From the NCBI RefSeq assembly GCF_024868665.1, contig NC_079900.1, forward strand, positions 269,046 to 333,045: a stretch of 64,000 nt of DNA, read 5' to 3'. A program made the position numbers and the translations under genes. The notes under the pieces are model-generated. The model was not told the origin of the DNA. It searched no databases and saw nothing but the letters and a program-made list of their open reading frames with translations. This document shows positions 60,643 to 64,000 of this stretch, one piece after another. Numbering within the stretch: position 1 is the first letter of the stretch; each line of letters begins with the position of its first letter. Origin of the DNA: Triplophysa rosa (lineage: Eukaryota; Chordata; Actinopteri; Cypriniformes; Nemacheilidae).

Positions 60643-61120
60643 CACACACACACAGCGGTGAGACACACACCTTTCACGTTTGTATATAAATGGTACCTGT
60701 CATACATTCACTAACCGTATAAATGTGTGTGTGTCTGTAGGGAGGAGCCTGAACAATCATGTGCCTTTCATTTCAATCCAATCAGCTGCAGGGAATGACC
60801 TCGGCCAATCAGTACACTGGACTAAATCTTCTGCACTTTTCATGTCTAGGAGAGATGATGTGAAACGCTTTACTGTCAGAGCAGCTAATACTGAGTAACT
60901 GGATAACACCTGTGTGTATGTGTGTGTGTGTGTGTGTGTTTGTTTCTGTCTCGCACACACACACACACACGTGTGTGTGCGTGTTCACTACTTTTGTGCC
61001 ACAAAACCCAGCGCTTTGCTTTAATGAGCCAATGTTTCTAAACATGTTTCTTGTTCTTGTTTTTATATTTAATTACAGAAGTTTACAGCGTGTTACAACC
61101 AATAAAAGATGGCTTCTTCA
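60643..61120 (+). other. triobp 3'UTR
   Basis: Begins after TGA 60640-60642. Contains (GT)n and (CA)n runs at 60917-60972 and AATAAA at 61101-61106. Confidence 0.65.
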
Positions 61121-61319
61121 CTCCATTTGTGTTCCTTTTTTCATTTAAGCTAGTTATGTTGTTTTATTTGCAATTTGGCCACAAGTGAAGTAAGGGTGGT
61201 TAGCGAAGTGAATCAAAATCCCTTAACGCACGGCTAGCCGTGGATTATCCCGCTTATACCACGGTCATTTGCCAAGTGAAAGCTGTTCTTGATGTTTACA
61301 GTGTCAGTTTTGATGAGAC

Positions 61320-61630
61320 TGTATGTCTTCATCAGGTCATTTCTCCCGAGGTTTTTTTTTCTCCATTATTCATCATTGGAGTTTGGGTTCCTCGCCACAG
61401 CAGAGCAGTGCAGTGTTGGCTTGCTCACCGGGAGACTGCATTTATTTATTTATTCATTTATTTATTAGATATTATTTATTAGAATGATCTTGCTTGGTCT
61501 ATAAACACCATGCACTGTGCTGTGTTTTACCTCTCTGTGTTTTTCTTATTTGCTCCTGTAAAGCTGCTTTGGAACAATGCACATTGTGAAAAGCGCTATA
61601 TAAATAAAATTGAATTGAATTGAATTGAAT
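61320..61630 (+). repeat. Dispersed repeat with LINE-like 3' tail, copy 2
   Basis: CCGAGGTTTTTTTTCTCC, TTTGGGTTCCTCGCCACAG, GCTGCTTTGGAACAATGCAC, AAGCGCTATATAAATAAAAT and a (TGAAT)n tail. It parallels the copy inside 42342-43300, where the tail is (GTTGA)n. Confidence 0.8.
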
Positions 61631-62040
61631 TTCAAATGTTGATCAAACGGACTGGAACTACCCGTGCGTTAAACGGTTTTAATGCACAACTTCCAGCCAA
61701 TCGGAATCCAGTATGCAAACAGACCATGGTATCATCATATTTAACAGAAGGTTTTATTATAAACATATGCAAATAAACAGCTCAGCTAAACGCACACTGA
61801 TGATGTGTTTATTTTTTTTAAAGATAATTTTTATGCTGTAAAAAGTATTTTTATTTTAGCTCGTGAAACATATCGTCAGGATTAGAATCACTAAAGAAAA
61901 TTGGTTATATCTTCCTTCGAGTTGTTGCAATCTCATGCGGCGCTGCGCAGACAGATCGGCGTATGACATCATTGCAGCTCTCGCGAGACTTGATGTCAGC
62001 CGATCGGTTAGCGCAGCTGCATGAAGTCGAATACAGCTGT
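61631..62040. other. Intergenic, no gene seen
   Basis: AT-rich sequence leading into the ndufa6 promoter. No supported feature. Confidence 0.5.
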
Positions 62041-62099
62041 TGTATTTGGTGTATGCACGCAGATCTCGTGTTGTTGTTCGTGTGCATGTCAGTATGTGA

Positions 62100-62201
62100 T
62101 ATGTGTGTGTGTTGTGAGATCAGTTTCGTTGATTCGCGTCAGCGGGCACTTTAAGTGTGTCGAGTGAGCGCGCATGCGCAGAGCAGCAGTGGAGGTTCAC
62201 G
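62100..62201 (+). promoter_or_regulatory. ndufa6: ndufa6 promoter with NRF1 motif
   Basis: GCGCGCATGCGCAGAGC at 62168-62184 contains the NRF1 palindrome core GCATGCGC, 20-35 bp before the ATG. NRF1 commonly controls nuclear genes for respiratory-chain proteins; use here is inferred. Confidence 0.6.
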
Positions 62202-63522
62202 ATGGCGTCGAGCGCAGCGACCCGCACCGCCGCTAAAGCCGTTAAACCGATCTTCAGCCGCGACCTGCAGGAGGCCCGACGGAGAGTTCGAGAACTGTAC
62301 CGGGCCTGGTACCGCGAGGTGCCGAGCACAGGTGACGTTACGACACGCGCTCAAACACACACGAGCGGATCCGCGTCAAGGTCACAAACACACACTCATG
62401 ACGACATATAAACAACACAAAACACAGTTACCGTACAACATAGAGTTAGACATGTAACCCTCATATACACACAATGAAACACGCGAATAAAGAACCCGCA
62501 ACATAACATACTGACACACACACACGTATGTTTTAATGAGTTGTATACTGTACAAACTGCATGTTATCCCCTAACCCTAAAGATCGTAGAAACCTTTTTG
62601 CATTTTTAGATTTTCAAAAATTATCGTTCTGTACCTTTTATAAGCTTTTGTGCCCATGACACGAGTCCCCATGAGTTGGTGTGCATTCAGGTGTAGGTCC
62701 CCACTAACATATAAAAACCACACACACACACAAACACTGAGTTTAAAGATGTTAAATACATGTGTGTTGTGTTTCAGTTCACGTGTATCAGCTGGATATT
62801 TCTGCACGTCAAGGCCGAGAGAAAGTGAGAGAGATGTTCGACAAAAACAAACACGTGACGGACCCTCGAGTCGTGGACATGCTGGTCATAAAGGTAACAA
62901 ACACTTGCTGAGAGCATCCCATCCATCACAGATCACACCTGACCTCACACTCACATTTGTCCAGCAGAATAGTGTGTGTGTAATAAAGAAACATGTAATG
63001 TGTCCATGATTTATGAGCCACGGGTGTGAGTACATGATGAAGCTTGATTCTTAAATGCTCATCCACCTTTAAATCCATCCTTCACATGATATCTCTTATC
63101 ATTCACTCATCCTCATGACATCTCAGATGTGTGTGACTTCATATCTTCAGGTAAACACAAACGAATCATTTTATGTTCAAATGCTGTCGTGTTATTTTAT
63201 CGTATGAGACATCCATCACCAGTCATGACAGTAACACGAATGACTCCGTACAACAACATTACAATCAGTCCTTTTTAGTTCTAACATTATAGACACAAGT
63301 AACCAATGAAGTCTGAAGAACATGTGTTGTTGTGTTTTTTCATGAGTTGTGTAAACACTTGCTGTGTGTGTGTGTGTGTGTGTGTGTCAGGGGAAGATGG
63401 AGCTGGAGGAGACCATAAACGTCTGGAAGCAGAAGACTCACATCATGAGGTTCTTTCATGAGACGGAGACACCGCGTCCCACTGATTTCCTCTCTAAATT
63501 TTACCATGGACACGACCCCTGA
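62202..63522 (+). CDS. ndufa6: NADH:ubiquinone oxidoreductase subunit A6 (LYR protein), complete
   Basis: Three exons, 62202-62331, 62778-62893 and 63391-63522, give 125 codons plus stop, close to the human protein. Motifs: [20 protein letters not shown] with the LYR tripeptide and downstream AWYREVP; then [38 protein letters not shown] and the end [21 protein letters not shown] split here as HETETPRP / [18 protein letters not shown]6 (LYRM6/B14) is an accessory subunit of mitochondrial complex I. It binds mitochondrial acyl carrier protein through its LYR helices at the matrix arm near the quinone site. Poly(A) signal AATAAA is at 63567. Human NDUFA6 lies in the same 22q13.2 block as SREBF2. 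Confidence 0.97.
62565..62725 (-). repeat. GGGGAC-type dispersed repeat, copy 3 (partial), ndufa6 intron 1
   Basis: CCCCTAACCCTAAAGATC, TTTTGCATTTTTAGATTTT, CTTTTATAAGCTTTTGTGCC and GTGTAGGTCCCCACTAACAT are the reverse complement of parts of 54150-54400. Confidence 0.7.
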
Positions 63523-64000
63523 CCCTGTAACACATGTGTGACATCATTGTGTGCTTCTGGACTGTAAATAAATACACTCGTGATAAAATACACCGTCTGT
63601 CTGGTTTATTGAAAACACTGTCACATCAGTTCTGTTTGACATCAGTCAGTAGTCACGTAAAAACACTGATTCTTGAGAGCGTGAAAGGACCAAAAAATAG
63701 CATAAATACTTGATCGCAAGAAATTCTGTATATAAATGAAAGAAACATCATTTTGATAGAATTGTTTTAAACGGCATGCTCTATACTGGAAGATACAGTA
63801 CATACACTTCCAAAAAACAGAGCTCTGTAAGTGTTCAAACAATACATGGATTATATTTGACATGAAAAATGCCTTAAAAATGAGTGTTCTGACTTTGCGT
63901 CAAGCCCGTCAGTATTTGAACGGTTCTGAATGAATGGGCAGTGAACTCTAGAGAGCCCGTTCTTCACCTCCTGCTCACGTGGATACCACAGAAGAACACA
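63523..64000. other. ndufa6 3' flank, no further gene seen
   Basis: After the poly(A) signal at 63567 the sequence is AT-rich. It could include the 3'UTR of a convergent neighbour, but no coding exon is visible. Confidence 0.45.

Overview
The window is vertebrate nuclear DNA from a teleost, most likely a cyprinid-type fish. The evidence is multi-exon genes with GT-AG introns, very many (CA/GT)n microsatellites, Tc1/mariner and hAT transposon remains, and fish-type dispersed repeats. All recognised genes lie on the + strand. Gene names rest on reading exon translations against remembered vertebrate proteins; no search was run.

Layout. 129-6954: 3' half of a many-exon gene, best read as mei1 (meiotic double-strand-break factor). 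8117-10017: complete ccdc134 (229 codons). 11.5-21.3 kb: an island of nested, mostly dead DNA transposons (DUF4371/ZMYM1-like hAT, BED-finger hAT, a Tc1 3' end, two internally deleted hAT elements with intact 8-bp target duplications). 22087-24295: an unrecognised small single-pass membrane protein gene. 24.4-26.0 kb: transposon-like DNA with a THAP-type zinc-finger remnant. 27041-29238: a GIMAP-type GTPase gene with an in-frame TGA at codon 12 and a long Gly/Ala-rich tail. 30801-38794: complete srebf2 (20 coding exons, 1078 codons). 40545-44221: complete nol12 (6 exons, 231 codons). 46689-60642: triobp, with a second promoter/first exon at 51805 giving the short Tara-type isoform. 62202-63522: complete ndufa6 (LYR protein of complex I).

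The genes do not form a functional operon; they are a conserved neighbourhood. mei1, ccdc134, srebf2 and ndufa6 share human 22q13.2, and nol12-triobp are neighbours on human 22q13.1, so the fish segment joins the two blocks.

The most interesting signal is in intron architecture. At least five tandem arrays straddle a splice junction and copy the splice site itself: a mei1 acceptor (15 x 56 bp), two mei1 donors, the srebf2 exon 2 donor and the nol12 exon 2 donor. A near-perfect 51-bp array also fills the last triobp intron. In addition, many short introns start with (CA)n just after the donor and end with (TG)n just before the acceptor, so the intron RNA could fold end to end.
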